A stretch of 64,000 bases of DNA, taken from the NCBI RefSeq assembly GCF_040222385.1, contig NZ_JAVKDF010000040.1:62001-126000 (forward strand), read 5' to 3'. The notes under the pieces were generated by a model, which did no database searches, was not told the DNA's origin, and worked only from the letters and a program-made list of their open reading frames with translations. This DNA is from Imperialibacter sp040222385. Lineage in GTDB: Bacteria > Bacteroidota > Bacteroidia > Cytophagales > Cyclobacteriaceae. Position 1 is the first letter of the stretch; every line of letters begins with the position of its first letter. Shown one piece after another: positions 44,963-52,181 of the stretch. Made by a program: the position numbers and the translations under genes.

Positions 44963-46417
44963 ATGAATCTAGACTTTCAGGAAAAAGAATTCCGGCAATA
45001 CACCGAGCAAGCAGTAGCCATCTACTTCGGCTGGTTAAAGCACCTCAGAGACTCCAAAATCTATCGCAACTACACACCAGCTCAAATTCAGGAGCGATTT
45101 AATGAAGCTCTTCCAGAGGACGAAACATCTATGGAATCGCTGCTGGCAAGCGTTGGTTCCGACGTTTTCGAGATGTCGAACTTCAACCCGAGCCCCAATT
45201 ATTACGGGTATATCACCGGAGGAGGCAATCAAGTTGGCATGCTAGCTGAGTTTCTAAAAGCTGGGTTGAACCAAAACAACCTGAAGTGGCACAACGCCCC
45301 AGCCAACTCCGAAATGGAGAAAATAGTCATCAAATGGCTCTGCCAGTTCATGGGTTATCCTGATGATAGCTCAGGCGTGCTGGTGAGTGGTGGCTCGGAA
45401 GGTAACTTCCTGCACCTCGCCGTCATGCGAAAAGTGATGGGGCCTGCCTCTCTTTCTCAGAGGGGCCTTTATGGCCAAAAACCTATGACGGTCTATGTTT
45501 CTAGTCAGGGTCACTCCAGCTTCGACAAAGCCATGGATCTGCTGGGCATGGGCAAAGAATATCTTCGGAAAATTCCCGTGGATGAACAGTTTCAGGTGAG
45601 GGTAGATTTGATGGAAGAGGCCATTCAGAAAGACCTGAACGAAGGATTGCTTCCCATTGGCGTTATCGGTATTGCAGGTTCTACCAACAACGGCGCCATC
45701 GACAAATTGGATGAACTGTCAACCCTCTCCAAGAAATATCAGTTGTGGTACATGGTCGACGCCGCCTACGGTGGCCCTGCGGCAGGCACCACTTTGGCTG
45801 GTCATCTTTTTAGGGGAATGAATGAGGCCGATGCCGTTCTTGTTAACCCTCATAAATGGCTCTACGTGCCCTTTCAGGTGGCTGCTGTTATTGTGAGAAA
45901 AAAAGAGCACCTCAAAAACACTTTCAGCCTGGTGCCGGACTACCTGCGGGGAGGTTTGGAAAAGACGGACAGAGAAGACCTGATGGATCTGACGTTACAG
46001 CTCACCAAAGACTTTAAAGCACTCAAAGTATGGATGACTTTCAAGGCCTACGGAGCGAAAAAGCTACGACTGGCTATCGAGAACGACATTGCAGTAGTGA
46101 GGTATTTCCAGGATTTGGTAAATGCCTCCGGAGACTTCGAAATGTTGGGGCCAGCCAATTTGTCGATCGCCACCTTTCGATATGTTTCAGATGACATTGG
46201 AATAAAAAGTAACCAGACAAAAATTGACGCAGTAAACGAACGGATACTCGAACTGATAGAAGAAGACGGACGCATCTTTTTTGCCGGCACCCGTATTAGT
46301 AACAGGCCTGCTTTGCGTATCAACTGTAACAATTACCGCAGGACGAAAGCTGATATCGACTTTTTGCTGAAAGTGTTGAGGGAATTGGGTGAGAAGGCAC
46401 TGTCTACTCTTATCTAG
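44963..46417 (+). CDS. PLP-dependent decarboxylase (group II, aromatic amino acid type)
   Basis: The 484-residue enzyme belongs to the group II decarboxylase family (PF00282). It shows FNPSPNYYGYITGGGNQVGM, SGGSEGNFLHLAVMRKVMG (PLP phosphate site), SSQGHSSFDKAMDLLGMG, WYMVDAAYGGPA (aspartate pairing with PLP nitrogen), and the PLP-binding lysine in VLVNPHKWLYVPF. Length and motif order fit DOPA/tryptophan/glutamate-type decarboxylases. The amino acid is not determinable. A bound PLP cytoplasmic enzyme is expected. The toxin-antitoxin pair starts 26 bases after its stop. Confidence 0.85.
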   Translation: MNLDFQEKEFRQYTEQAVAIYFGWLKHLRDSKIYRNYTPAQIQERFNEALPEDETSMESLLASVGSDVFEMSNFNPSPNYYGYITGGGNQVGMLAEFLKAGLNQNNLKWHNAPANSEMEKIVIKWLCQFMGYPDDSSGVLVSGGSEGNFLHLAVMRKVMGPASLSQRGLYGQKPMTVYVSSQGHSSFDKAMDLLGMGKEYLRKIPVDEQFQVRVDLMEEAIQKDLNEGLLPIGVIGIAGSTNNGAIDKLDELSTLSKKYQLWYMVDAAYGGPAAGTTLAGHLFRGMNEADAVLVNPHKWLYVPFQVAAVIVRKKEHLKNTFSLVPDYLRGGLEKTDREDLMDLTLQLTKDFKALKVWMTFKAYGAKKLRLAIENDIAVVRYFQDLVNASGDFEMLGPANLSIATFRYVSDDIGIKSNQTKIDAVNERILELIEEDGRIFFAGTRISNRPALRINCNNYRRTKADIDFLLKVLRELGEKALSTLI

Positions 46418-46443
46418 TTGATTTTATATTATATTTGTTTTAC

Positions 46444-46665
46444 ATGAAAACAATTACGCTCAATCTTCCAGAAGAGACTGACGAGAAAGAGGTCAAGATG
46501 ATCGTTGCATCATCACTCTTTGAAAAAGGGATATTGTCGTCTGGCCAGGCTGCTACTTTTGTTGGCATCTCCAAAAGAGAGTTTATTGAAACTGTCGGCA
46601 ACTATGGAGTGTCTATTTTCGGAGAAACCGCAGACGACCTGAAGAAGCCATTTCCTCATGGCTGA
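46444..46665 (+). CDS. UPF0175 family antitoxin-like protein
   Basis: The 73-residue protein starts MKTITLNLPEETDEKEVKMI and has a helical core with LSSGQAATFVGISKREFIETV and a C-terminal SIFGETADDLKKPF. These match UPF0175 (PF03683), small DNA-binding-like proteins that pair with PIN-fold toxins. I start it at ATG 46444; an earlier TTG (46435) is unlikely. A TATATTTG element (46430-46437) lies directly upstream, so the transcript could be nearly leaderless. Its 3' end overlaps the next gene by eight bases, supporting co-translation. Confidence 0.75.
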   Translation: MKTITLNLPEETDEKEVKMIVASSLFEKGILSSGQAATFVGISKREFIETVGNYGVSIFGETADDLKKPFPHG

Positions 46666-47113
46666 GGTGATTATCTCGGACACAAGCTGCCTAATAGCTT
46701 ATCAACGAATTGACAGACTCGACATCCTTCAAAAGTTATTTCATGAGTTGATCATTACTGAGCAGGTTCTCTCTGAGTTTGGCAAAGCTGTTCCTAAATG
46801 GATAAAGGTCAAGTCAGCACCGACCCTGTTTAGTCATAGCATTCTTGAAACGCTCGATTTAGGAGAAGCAAGTTCAATTTCGCTCGCTCTAAAAACGCCT
46901 GATTCAATTCTAATTCTTGACGAGCGGAAAGGAAGGAAAGTTGCCGCCGACCTGGGCCTGGAAATTATAGGCTCACTAAGAATCCTCGTCCTAGCAAAAG
47001 ATAAAAAGATCATTCCCAGTGTGCGTGAGGTAGTGGGTCAGCTTTCTGAACAAAAATTTCGATTTTCCACACACATAGTCCGACAGCTTTTAATAGAAGC
47101 AGGCGAAGAATAG
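46658..47113 (+). CDS. DUF3368 PIN-like toxin component
   Basis: The 151-residue protein resembles DUF3368 (PF11848), a PIN-related predicted nuclease family paired with UPF0175. The PIN-type acidic N-terminus IISDTSCLIAYQRIDRL (D8) is followed by ELIITEQVLSEFG, TLDLGEASSISLAL and LILDERKGRKVAADLG, giving the D, E, E, D pattern expected for a metal site. It overlaps the antitoxin-like gene by eight bases and its stop abuts the convergent metX stop with no spacer. Toxicity is inferred from family and context. Confidence 0.75.
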   Translation: MAEVIISDTSCLIAYQRIDRLDILQKLFHELIITEQVLSEFGKAVPKWIKVKSAPTLFSHSILETLDLGEASSISLALKTPDSILILDERKGRKVAADLGLEIIGSLRILVLAKDKKIIPSVREVVGQLSEQKFRFSTHIVRQLLIEAGEE

Positions 47114-48151
47114 TTACACCTCTACCATCACCCTCCTGTAAAACTTCTCTATGGAAGCGCCAATGGCCTCCCATTCTATCAGAAACCCGTCGTGTCCGTA
47201 AAGCGAATCGATAATGTCCAGTGAGGCATCATCGACGTGGGAGGCCAAAAACACCTGTTCATCAATAGGAAACAAAATATCGGATCTGATACCAACAAAG
47301 TGAGAGTTGGCTTTTATCTGCGAAAGTGCTTTCTCTATGCTGCCTCTTCCTCTGCCCACATTGTGCGAATCCATTGCTTTTGACAGCCTCCAGTAGCTAT
47401 AAGCATTGAATCGCTTCTTCAGCTTTTCTCCCTGATACTGCTGATAACTCGACGCCAAATAGTCATCTGTTTTTTCAGTCGTGTCCTCCTCTTGCGTTCT
47501 CTGGTAAGTAAGGTAGTGCCTGTAGGAAAGCAGGGCAATTGTTCTGGCAGTCTTCATTCCCTCAAGCCCAGCATCTGGTTTGCTTTCCTTAAATGTAGCG
47601 TCGTTCACAATCGCCATCCTTTGTGACTCGTTGAAAGCAATACCCCAGGGTGAATGATGGGCGTTGGTGGAAACTCCAATGAGGTTCTCAAAAACTTCAG
47701 GCTCAATAATGGCCCACTCCAGTGCTTGCTGCCCTCCCATAGAGCCCCCAATCAGGGTGTGGACTTTCTCAAAGCCAAGGGATTTTCTCAATTGAATAAA
47801 AGCGCCAACTATGTCCCGGTTGGTGGGCGTGGGAAAATCGTGAAAGTAGGGTTTGGCTGTGGAGGGATTTTTGTCGAGTGCGTTAGTGGAGCCATAACAG
47901 CTCCCCAGCATGTTAGCACAAATCACAAAGAACTTCTCGGGATCATACACTTTTCCGGGCCCAAACAACCCTGGCCACCACTCTGAAGGGTTGGAGTTGC
48001 CAGTCAGCGCATGACAAACCCAAACCACATTATTTTTTTCTGGGCTTAGCTTACCAAACGTCGTATAAAGCAAGTGGTATTCGGACAATTGCTTACCAGA
48101 TTCAAGCTTTAGTGGTTCGGTTGATTTGTATATATCCTCAGCTATTTTCAC
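47114..48151 (-). CDS. metX: Homoserine O-acetyltransferase
   Basis: The 345-residue alpha/beta-hydrolase-fold acyltransferase converts homoserine and acetyl-CoA to O-acetyl-L-homoserine, the substrate of the MetY enzyme encoded upstream. It has the nucleophile elbow GGSMGGQQALEWAI at about residue 138, the catalytic Asp in RSDILFPIDEQ and the His in YGHDGFL near the C-terminus, which together define the Ser-Asp-His triad. It begins at GTG 48151. It lies 99 bases downstream of metY, with a GC-rich hairpin between (48181-48211). Confidence 0.88.
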   Translation of the reverse strand: MKIAEDIYKSTEPLKLESGKQLSEYHLLYTTFGKLSPEKNNVVWVCHALTGNSNPSEWWPGLFGPGKVYDPEKFFVICANMLGSCYGSTNALDKNPSTAKPYFHDFPTPTNRDIVGAFIQLRKSLGFEKVHTLIGGSMGGQQALEWAIIEPEVFENLIGVSTNAHHSPWGIAFNESQRMAIVNDATFKESKPDAGLEGMKTARTIALLSYRHYLTYQRTQEEDTTEKTDDYLASSYQQYQGEKLKKRFNAYSYWRLSKAMDSHNVGRGRGSIEKALSQIKANSHFVGIRSDILFPIDEQVFLASHVDDASLDIIDSLYGHDGFLIEWEAIGASIEKFYRRVMVEV

Positions 48152-48177
48152 TCCTTCTTCAATTTTCTTGGGTTAAA

Positions 48178-48211
48178 ATTCCTCCCGGGAGCATCTGTCA
48201 CCACCGGGAGG
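48178..48211 (-). terminator. Intercistronic hairpin between metY and metX
   Basis: CCTCCCGG (48181-48188) and CCGGGAGG (48204-48211) form an eight-pair perfect stem with a 15-base loop. On the minus strand it is followed only by AATTTTAA, a weak T-tract, so it may reduce metX transcription or act as an RNA stability or processing element rather than a full terminator. Confidence 0.5.
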
Positions 48212-48250
48212 TAAGTCATCAATTAACCTGTATATATAATTAACTAAAAT

Positions 48251-49558
48251 TTACTTTTTTAGCTGGTCAAAAGCCTGTGTCAGGTCTGCTTTAATGTCGT
48301 CCACATGTTCGGTACCAGCCGACAGTCGCAATAGATTAGGGTCAACCCCAGCTTTTAGTTGTTCCTGTTCGCTTAACTGTTGGTGAGTTGTCGACGCTGG
48401 GTGAATAATCAGCGTTTTCGAATCTCCCACGTTGGCCAGGTGGCTTACAAGTTTCAGCGAATCAACAAACTTCTCTGCGTTGGCCTTACCGCCTTTGACT
48501 TTGAATGACAGCACACCACCAAAGCCCCTTTTCAGGTATTTCTTGGCCAATGCGTGGTATTTGCTGCTGGCCAAACCTGGGTAGTTTACACTTTCAACCA
48601 AAGGGTGTTTTTCCAACCATTGCGCCAACTCAAGGGCGTTCTGCACTGTTCTGTCCAGTCTGAGAGAAAGTGTCTCAATGCCCTGGAGCAAAAGGAAAGA
48701 ATTGAAAGGGCTTATCGCTGGGCCAAGGTCACGCAAGCCCTCCACCCTTGTTCTGATAGCAAAAGCTATATTAGGCAGTCCAAGTGGGTTTCCTTCACCA
48801 AAAACTTCCCAGAAGTTCAGTCCATGGTAGCCTTCAGATGGCTCCGAAAACTGCTTGAACTTTCCATTGCCCCAGTTGAAGTTTCCACCGTCAACAATAA
48901 TCCCTCCAATACTTGTGCCATGACCACCAATCCACTTGGTGGCAGATTCAACCACCACGTTGGCTCCATGCTCCAGCGGACGAAAAAGGTAGCCACCGGC
49001 ACCAAAGGTATTGTCAACCACCAAAGGAATATTGTGCTTCTTCGCTACTGCTGCTATCTCTTCAAAATCGGGAATGTTGAATTCCGGATTGCCTATCGTT
49101 TCAAGGTAGAGTGCTCTGGTATTTTTGTCGATCAGCTTTTCAAACTCGGCCGGTGAGTCATTTTCTACAAACCTCACGTCAATACCCAACCTCTTGAAGG
49201 CAACTTTGAACTGGTTATAAGTGCCTCCATACAAGTGGTTGGTAGATACCAGGTTTTGGCCTGCTTCCAAAATGTTGTGCAAGGCCAAAAGCTGTGCGGC
49301 CTGGCCCGACGCTGTTGCCACTGCAGCAACCCCTCCTTCCAGAGCAGCAATTCTCTTCTCAAAAACATCCGTCGTCGGATTCATTATCCTCGTGTAGATG
49401 TTCCCAAATTCTTTCAGGGCAAACAGGTTGGCACCATGCTCTGAGTTCTTGAACGTATAGGAGGTGGTTTGATAAATAGGCACCGCCCTCGACTGTGTGG
49501 CTGAATCTACTTCCTGACCTGCGTGTAATTGCAGTGTTTCAAATCTTAATTGTGACAT
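48251..49558 (-). CDS. metY: O-acetylhomoserine (thiol)-lyase
   Basis: The 435-residue PLP-dependent Cys/Met metabolism enzyme (PF01053) makes homocysteine from O-acetylhomoserine and sulfide, or methionine from methanethiol. It shows PIYQTTSYTFKNSEHGANLF, the PLP-site lysine in VVESATKWIGGHGTSIGG, and FGAGGYLFRPLEHGA. Length (about 430) distinguishes MetY from shorter MetB/MetZ. It has a long regulated leader with a SAM-I riboswitch, a Cys-rich leader ORF and a hairpin-terminator (see 49587-49978). The likely transcript continues to metX. Confidence 0.93.
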   Translation of the reverse strand: MSQLRFETLQLHAGQEVDSATQSRAVPIYQTTSYTFKNSEHGANLFALKEFGNIYTRIMNPTTDVFEKRIAALEGGVAAVATASGQAAQLLALHNILEAGQNLVSTNHLYGGTYNQFKVAFKRLGIDVRFVENDSPAEFEKLIDKNTRALYLETIGNPEFNIPDFEEIAAVAKKHNIPLVVDNTFGAGGYLFRPLEHGANVVVESATKWIGGHGTSIGGIIVDGGNFNWGNGKFKQFSEPSEGYHGLNFWEVFGEGNPLGLPNIAFAIRTRVEGLRDLGPAISPFNSFLLLQGIETLSLRLDRTVQNALELAQWLEKHPLVESVNYPGLASSKYHALAKKYLKRGFGGVLSFKVKGGKANAEKFVDSLKLVSHLANVGDSKTLIIHPASTTHQQLSEQEQLKAGVDPNLLRLSAGTEHVDDIKADLTQAFDQLKK

Positions 49559-49586
49559 ATTATAAGGTGTTTTTAAATTGAAGTTG

Positions 49587-49619
49587 AAATAAAAATTGCC
49601 TGTAACGGGTTGGCAACCT
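49587..49619 (-). terminator. Attenuator-type terminator in the metY leader
   Basis: On the minus strand AGGTTGCC (49612-49619) pairs with GGCAATTT (49593-49600; two G-U pairs) and is followed by TTTTTATTT. A mutually exclusive hairpin, TTGGC/GCCAA, uses the same bases. A second TTGCC (minus 49659-49655) could pair with the same GGCAA. The element lies 30 bases before the metY ATG, as expected for leader attenuation. Confidence 0.6.
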
Positions 49620-49665
49620 GGCCAATAGTCCGTCGTTTGCTGCTAAGCGACAAAGGCAAGAGCGC

Positions 49666-49800
49666 CTAGCAGCACATACAGCAACAACAGCCGGCAAAAG
49701 CCGCCCCGATAGAAAAATTTAATACATGAAATGCGTGATCCGATGAACGGCCGTACGATGAGATAGCGCTTGTCGCTAGAAGAGATTCCTGATTTTTCAT
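49666..49800 (-). CDS. Cysteine-rich leader peptide of the metY operon
   Basis: A 44-codon frame runs from ATG 49800 to TAG 49666. Its product starts MKNQESLLATSAIS and ends GCCCCMCC, so six of the last seven codons are Cys and the other is Met, just before the stop. It begins ten bases after the riboswitch P1 stem. The Cys codons overlap one arm (49667-49674) of a hairpin with TAGCAGCA (49638-49645). This layout is that of a ribosome-stalling leader: lack of Cys-tRNA would hold the ribosome on the hairpin arm and allow antitermination. No RBS is visible, normal in Bacteroidota. Translation is not proven. Confidence 0.65.
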   Translation of the reverse strand: MKNQESLLATSAISSYGRSSDHAFHVLNFSIGAAFAGCCCCMCC

Positions 49801-49810
49801 TTTGCTCTCA

Positions 49811-49919
49811 ATTTATATTCTCCCGACACTTGCCGAGATCAGGATTTAGCACCTTACCACCTTGAGTGGCCGGTTGCTAGCGCTTCATAGAGCCTGTCTC
49901 TCCACGCTTCTTTATAAAT
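49811..49919 (-). ncRNA. SAM-I-like (S-box) riboswitch upstream of metY
   Basis: On the minus strand the core GTGGAGAGACAGG is followed by CTATGAAGC, GCAACC and AAGGTGCTAAATCC, the signature order of SAM-I riboswitches (P2/P3 junction, J3/4 and the conserved AAGGTGCTAAxTCC). The closing helix P1 is ATTTATA/TATAAAT: plus-strand 49913-49919 with 49811-49817. It is placed between the promoter and the Cys-rich leader ORF of metY and would respond to S-adenosylmethionine. Confidence 0.85.
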
Positions 49920-49946
49920 CAATTGCTAAGAATTGACTTGAAGGCA

Positions 49947-49978
49947 CAAACGTAGATATGCCGAATTATGTTTCCAAA
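49947..49978 (-). promoter_or_regulatory. Promoter of the metY operon (Bacteroidota type)
   Basis: On the minus strand a TTTG (49975-49978) is followed, 20 bases after its TTG, by TACGTTTG (49947-49954), matching TTG-N19/20-TAnnTTTG. It predicts a transcript start near 49940, about 20 bases upstream of the riboswitch P1 stem and about 380 bases upstream of the metY ATG. Confidence 0.65.
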
Positions 49979-50099
49979 CATTTTGCAAAAAATTTCCTGA
50001 GTGCTGATTTTGAAGGTATTGCCTCGAAAATGACGCATTTTATTTTGTGTTCCTCCGACAATTAACTCAAATGCGGTCTTCTAAATATTCATATTCAGC

Positions 50100-50107
50100 T
50101 ATATTTG
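50100..50107 (+). promoter_or_regulatory. Putative -7 element of the tpiA operon
   Basis: TATATTTG at 50100-50107 matches TAnnTTTG. No clear -33 TTG is found at the usual distance. It would start transcription near 50114, about 15 bases before the tpiA ATG at 50129. The interval from 49979 to here has no other feature I can support. Confidence 0.4.
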
Positions 50108-50128
50108 GGCCCGATTAAAATGAAAATC

Positions 50129-50893
50129 ATGAGAAAGAAGATTGTAGCAGGAAACTGGAAAATGAATAAGAACCTTGAAGAAGGACATCAGCTGACTTCC
50201 GAGGTAGTTAACATGGTGAAGGACGAAGTGACCAGCGCCGTGCAGGTGGTTTTATGTACCCCTTTTATTCATTTAAACTCTATCAGCAAACTTTTGGCAG
50301 GAAGTAAAAACGTTATGCTTGGTGCGCAAAACTGTAGTGAACATGCATCAGGTGCTTACACGGGCGAAACGTCAGTTTCGATGCTCAAGTCTGTCGGCAC
50401 TCAGTTTGTCATCATTGGCCACAGCGAGCGAAGAGAATACTTTGGAGAAACCGATGCTCTTTTTGCAAAAAAGGTTGATGCGGTGTTGGCAGCTGGCATG
50501 ACGCCTATTTATTGCTGCGGCGAAAAACTGGAAGTGCGTGAAGCCAACAATCATATAAAGCTGGTAACTGCGCAGGTATCTGAAGCCCTCTTTCACCTTT
50601 CAGCAGACGCCCTTCAAAAAGTAGTGGTCGCCTATGAGCCTGTTTGGGCCATCGGAACCGGTAAAACAGCCTCCTCCGCACAAGCCCAGGAAATGCATGC
50701 TGAAATCAGAGCTCACCTGGCTGGAAAATATGGCAAGAATGTTGCCGAAGAGATTACCATACAATATGGCGGCAGTGTGAAGCCGGACAATGCAGTTGAA
50801 ATATTTGCTCAGCCTGACGTGGATGGCGGACTGATCGGCGGCGCTTCATTGAAGTCCCGTGACTTTGTCGACATTGTAAAAGCAATGAAGTAA
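50129..50893 (+). CDS. tpiA: Triose-phosphate isomerase
   Basis: The 254-residue TIM-barrel enzyme interconverts dihydroxyacetone phosphate and glyceraldehyde-3-phosphate in glycolysis. Substrate Asn/Lys lie in GNWKMNKN, the catalytic His in VIIGHSERREYFGE and the catalytic Glu in AYEPVWAIGTGKTAS, and the phosphate-binding loop is YGGSVKPDNA. The start is ATG 50129 (MRKKIVAG), preferred to an upstream in-frame ATG (50105) that adds eight residues. It is followed without spacer by a DUF6150 gene. Confidence 0.95.
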   Translation: MRKKIVAGNWKMNKNLEEGHQLTSEVVNMVKDEVTSAVQVVLCTPFIHLNSISKLLAGSKNVMLGAQNCSEHASGAYTGETSVSMLKSVGTQFVIIGHSERREYFGETDALFAKKVDAVLAAGMTPIYCCGEKLEVREANNHIKLVTAQVSEALFHLSADALQKVVVAYEPVWAIGTGKTASSAQAQEMHAEIRAHLAGKYGKNVAEEITIQYGGSVKPDNAVEIFAQPDVDGGLIGGASLKSRDFVDIVKAMK

Positions 50894-51238
50894 ATGAACA
50901 TTTGCGTTTTCCTCGCTTTAAGTAGTTTAAGCCTTTCTTCTGTCGAAAAGCCCGTAGTTGCTGTAGATCAGGATTTCTGTGGCGTTTATGGAGCCATTTT
51001 CGTGGAAACCGATAGAAGAAGAGCTGACTACATCGTTTTTGAAGAGGAGAACGAAGCTTTTGCCGACATGCTGATCTTCAAAGAAAGCAGCAGGGTTTTT
51101 GCTGACAGGCAGGGGATTTGGTACTTCACCAAAAACCGGGGCCTGGCCGACTTCACGATATATTATGTCAAAGAAAAAGGCCAGCAACACTTTTCTGTCA
51201 ATTTCACTGATACCGAGTCATTTGCCGGCTGCAGATAG
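50894..51238 (+). CDS. DUF6150-like small protein
   Basis: The 114-residue protein is made of short repeats separated by Ala-Asp or Ala-His pairs: RADYIVFEEE, FADMLIFKESS, FADRQGIWYF, LADFTIYYVKE, then a final VNFTDTESFAGCR. This alternation of ...AD + aromatic or hydrophobic strand is typical of DUF6150, a beta-solenoid-like family with unknown function. The N-terminus (FLALSSLSLSSV) could be a weak signal sequence. It starts immediately after the tpiA stop and precedes prmA by about 30 bases, so it rides in the same transcript. Confidence 0.6.
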   Translation: MNICVFLALSSLSLSSVEKPVVAVDQDFCGVYGAIFVETDRRRADYIVFEEENEAFADMLIFKESSRVFADRQGIWYFTKNRGLADFTIYYVKEKGQQHFSVNFTDTESFAGCR

Positions 51239-51267
51239 GCAGTTAACCACCCTAATCCAGGTCAACT

Positions 51268-52107
51268 ATGGACTTTATCGAATTGCAAATTAAGACCTCC
51301 AGGGATCTTGCAGATATCCTCATAGCCGAGCTGGGAGAAATTGGCTTTGACACCTTTGAGGAAACTGACGAGGGGTTTAATGCTTATATTTTGGAAGGGA
51401 GCTTCAAAGAGGCTGATGTCAAAGAAATTATTCAGAAGTATTCTTTCCTTGGCATCGCCAGCTACGAAACTGTAAAGATTCCAAAGGAGAATTGGAACCA
51501 AAGCTGGGAAACAAACTACCACCCCATCGAAATCCCAAGTCGCTGCAGGGTCAGGGCTTCTTTTCATAAACCCGACCCATCTTTTCCGTTGGAAATCGTT
51601 ATTAACCCAAAAATGTCGTTCGGCACAGGGCATCATTCCACCACCTATCTCATGATGGAACTACTGCTTGATAGCGACCTCAAGGAAAAGTCGGTGTTTG
51701 ATTTTGGCACTGGCACTGGCATATTGGCCATTTTGGCCGCTAAACTTGGCGCAGCGCACGTCGACGCCAGCGACATCGATGAGTGGTGCATTGAAAACGG
51801 CATGGAAAACATTGCCATTAATGATTGCAGTAATATTAAAATCCAGCTAGGCGCAGTGAAAGAGGTTAAAAAGAACCCCTCCTACGACCTGGTCATCGCC
51901 AATATCAATCGAAATGTGTTGCTGGAAGAAATGCCAGACTATGCCGCTGTTCTTCCCGAAGGAAGCAAGCTGTATCTCAGCGGCTTCTACGAAGCTGACC
52001 TACCAGTAATTGAGGAAAAAGCCTCGTCGCTTGGCTTTCGCAAGACCACCCATAAGGTACGAGAGGCGTGGGTGGCAGCTGCTTTCGAAAAAAAGGCGGT
52101 TGAATAG
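51268..52107 (+). CDS. prmA: Ribosomal protein L11 methyltransferase
   Basis: The 279-residue SAM methyltransferase trimethylates ribosomal protein L11. The N-terminal substrate domain is followed by NPKMSFGTGHHSTTYLMMEL (the PrmA motif), FDFGTGTGILAILAAKLGA (SAM motif I) and LVIANINRNVL (NIN variant of NPPY). The ending YEADLPVIEEKASSLGF is also typical. Length matches PrmA. The gene is downstream of tpiA and the DUF6150 gene in a conserved-looking rightward cluster. Confidence 0.93.
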   Translation: MDFIELQIKTSRDLADILIAELGEIGFDTFEETDEGFNAYILEGSFKEADVKEIIQKYSFLGIASYETVKIPKENWNQSWETNYHPIEIPSRCRVRASFHKPDPSFPLEIVINPKMSFGTGHHSTTYLMMELLLDSDLKEKSVFDFGTGTGILAILAAKLGAAHVDASDIDEWCIENGMENIAINDCSNIKIQLGAVKEVKKNPSYDLVIANINRNVLLEEMPDYAAVLPEGSKLYLSGFYEADLPVIEEKASSLGFRKTTHKVREAWVAAAFEKKAVE

Positions 52108-52132
52108 ATAGTAACAGGCCCCCATTTTTCGT

Positions 52133-52140
52133 TACCTTTG
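52133..52140 (+). promoter_or_regulatory. Putative -7 element of the 1588-residue protein gene
   Basis: TACCTTTG at 52133-52140 matches TAnnTTTG and would start transcription near 52147, about 35 bases before ATG 52182. A -33 TTG lies too far (30 bases), so confidence is modest. Confidence 0.4.
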
Positions 52141-52181
52141 AAGTTATGCAGGTGTTTTTAAGGGAACGGTTATCTCTCAAA

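Noticed and set aside
48554..49156. 200-codon plus-strand frame over metY
   Set aside because: Antisense to a well-supported enzyme, no signal or family pattern.
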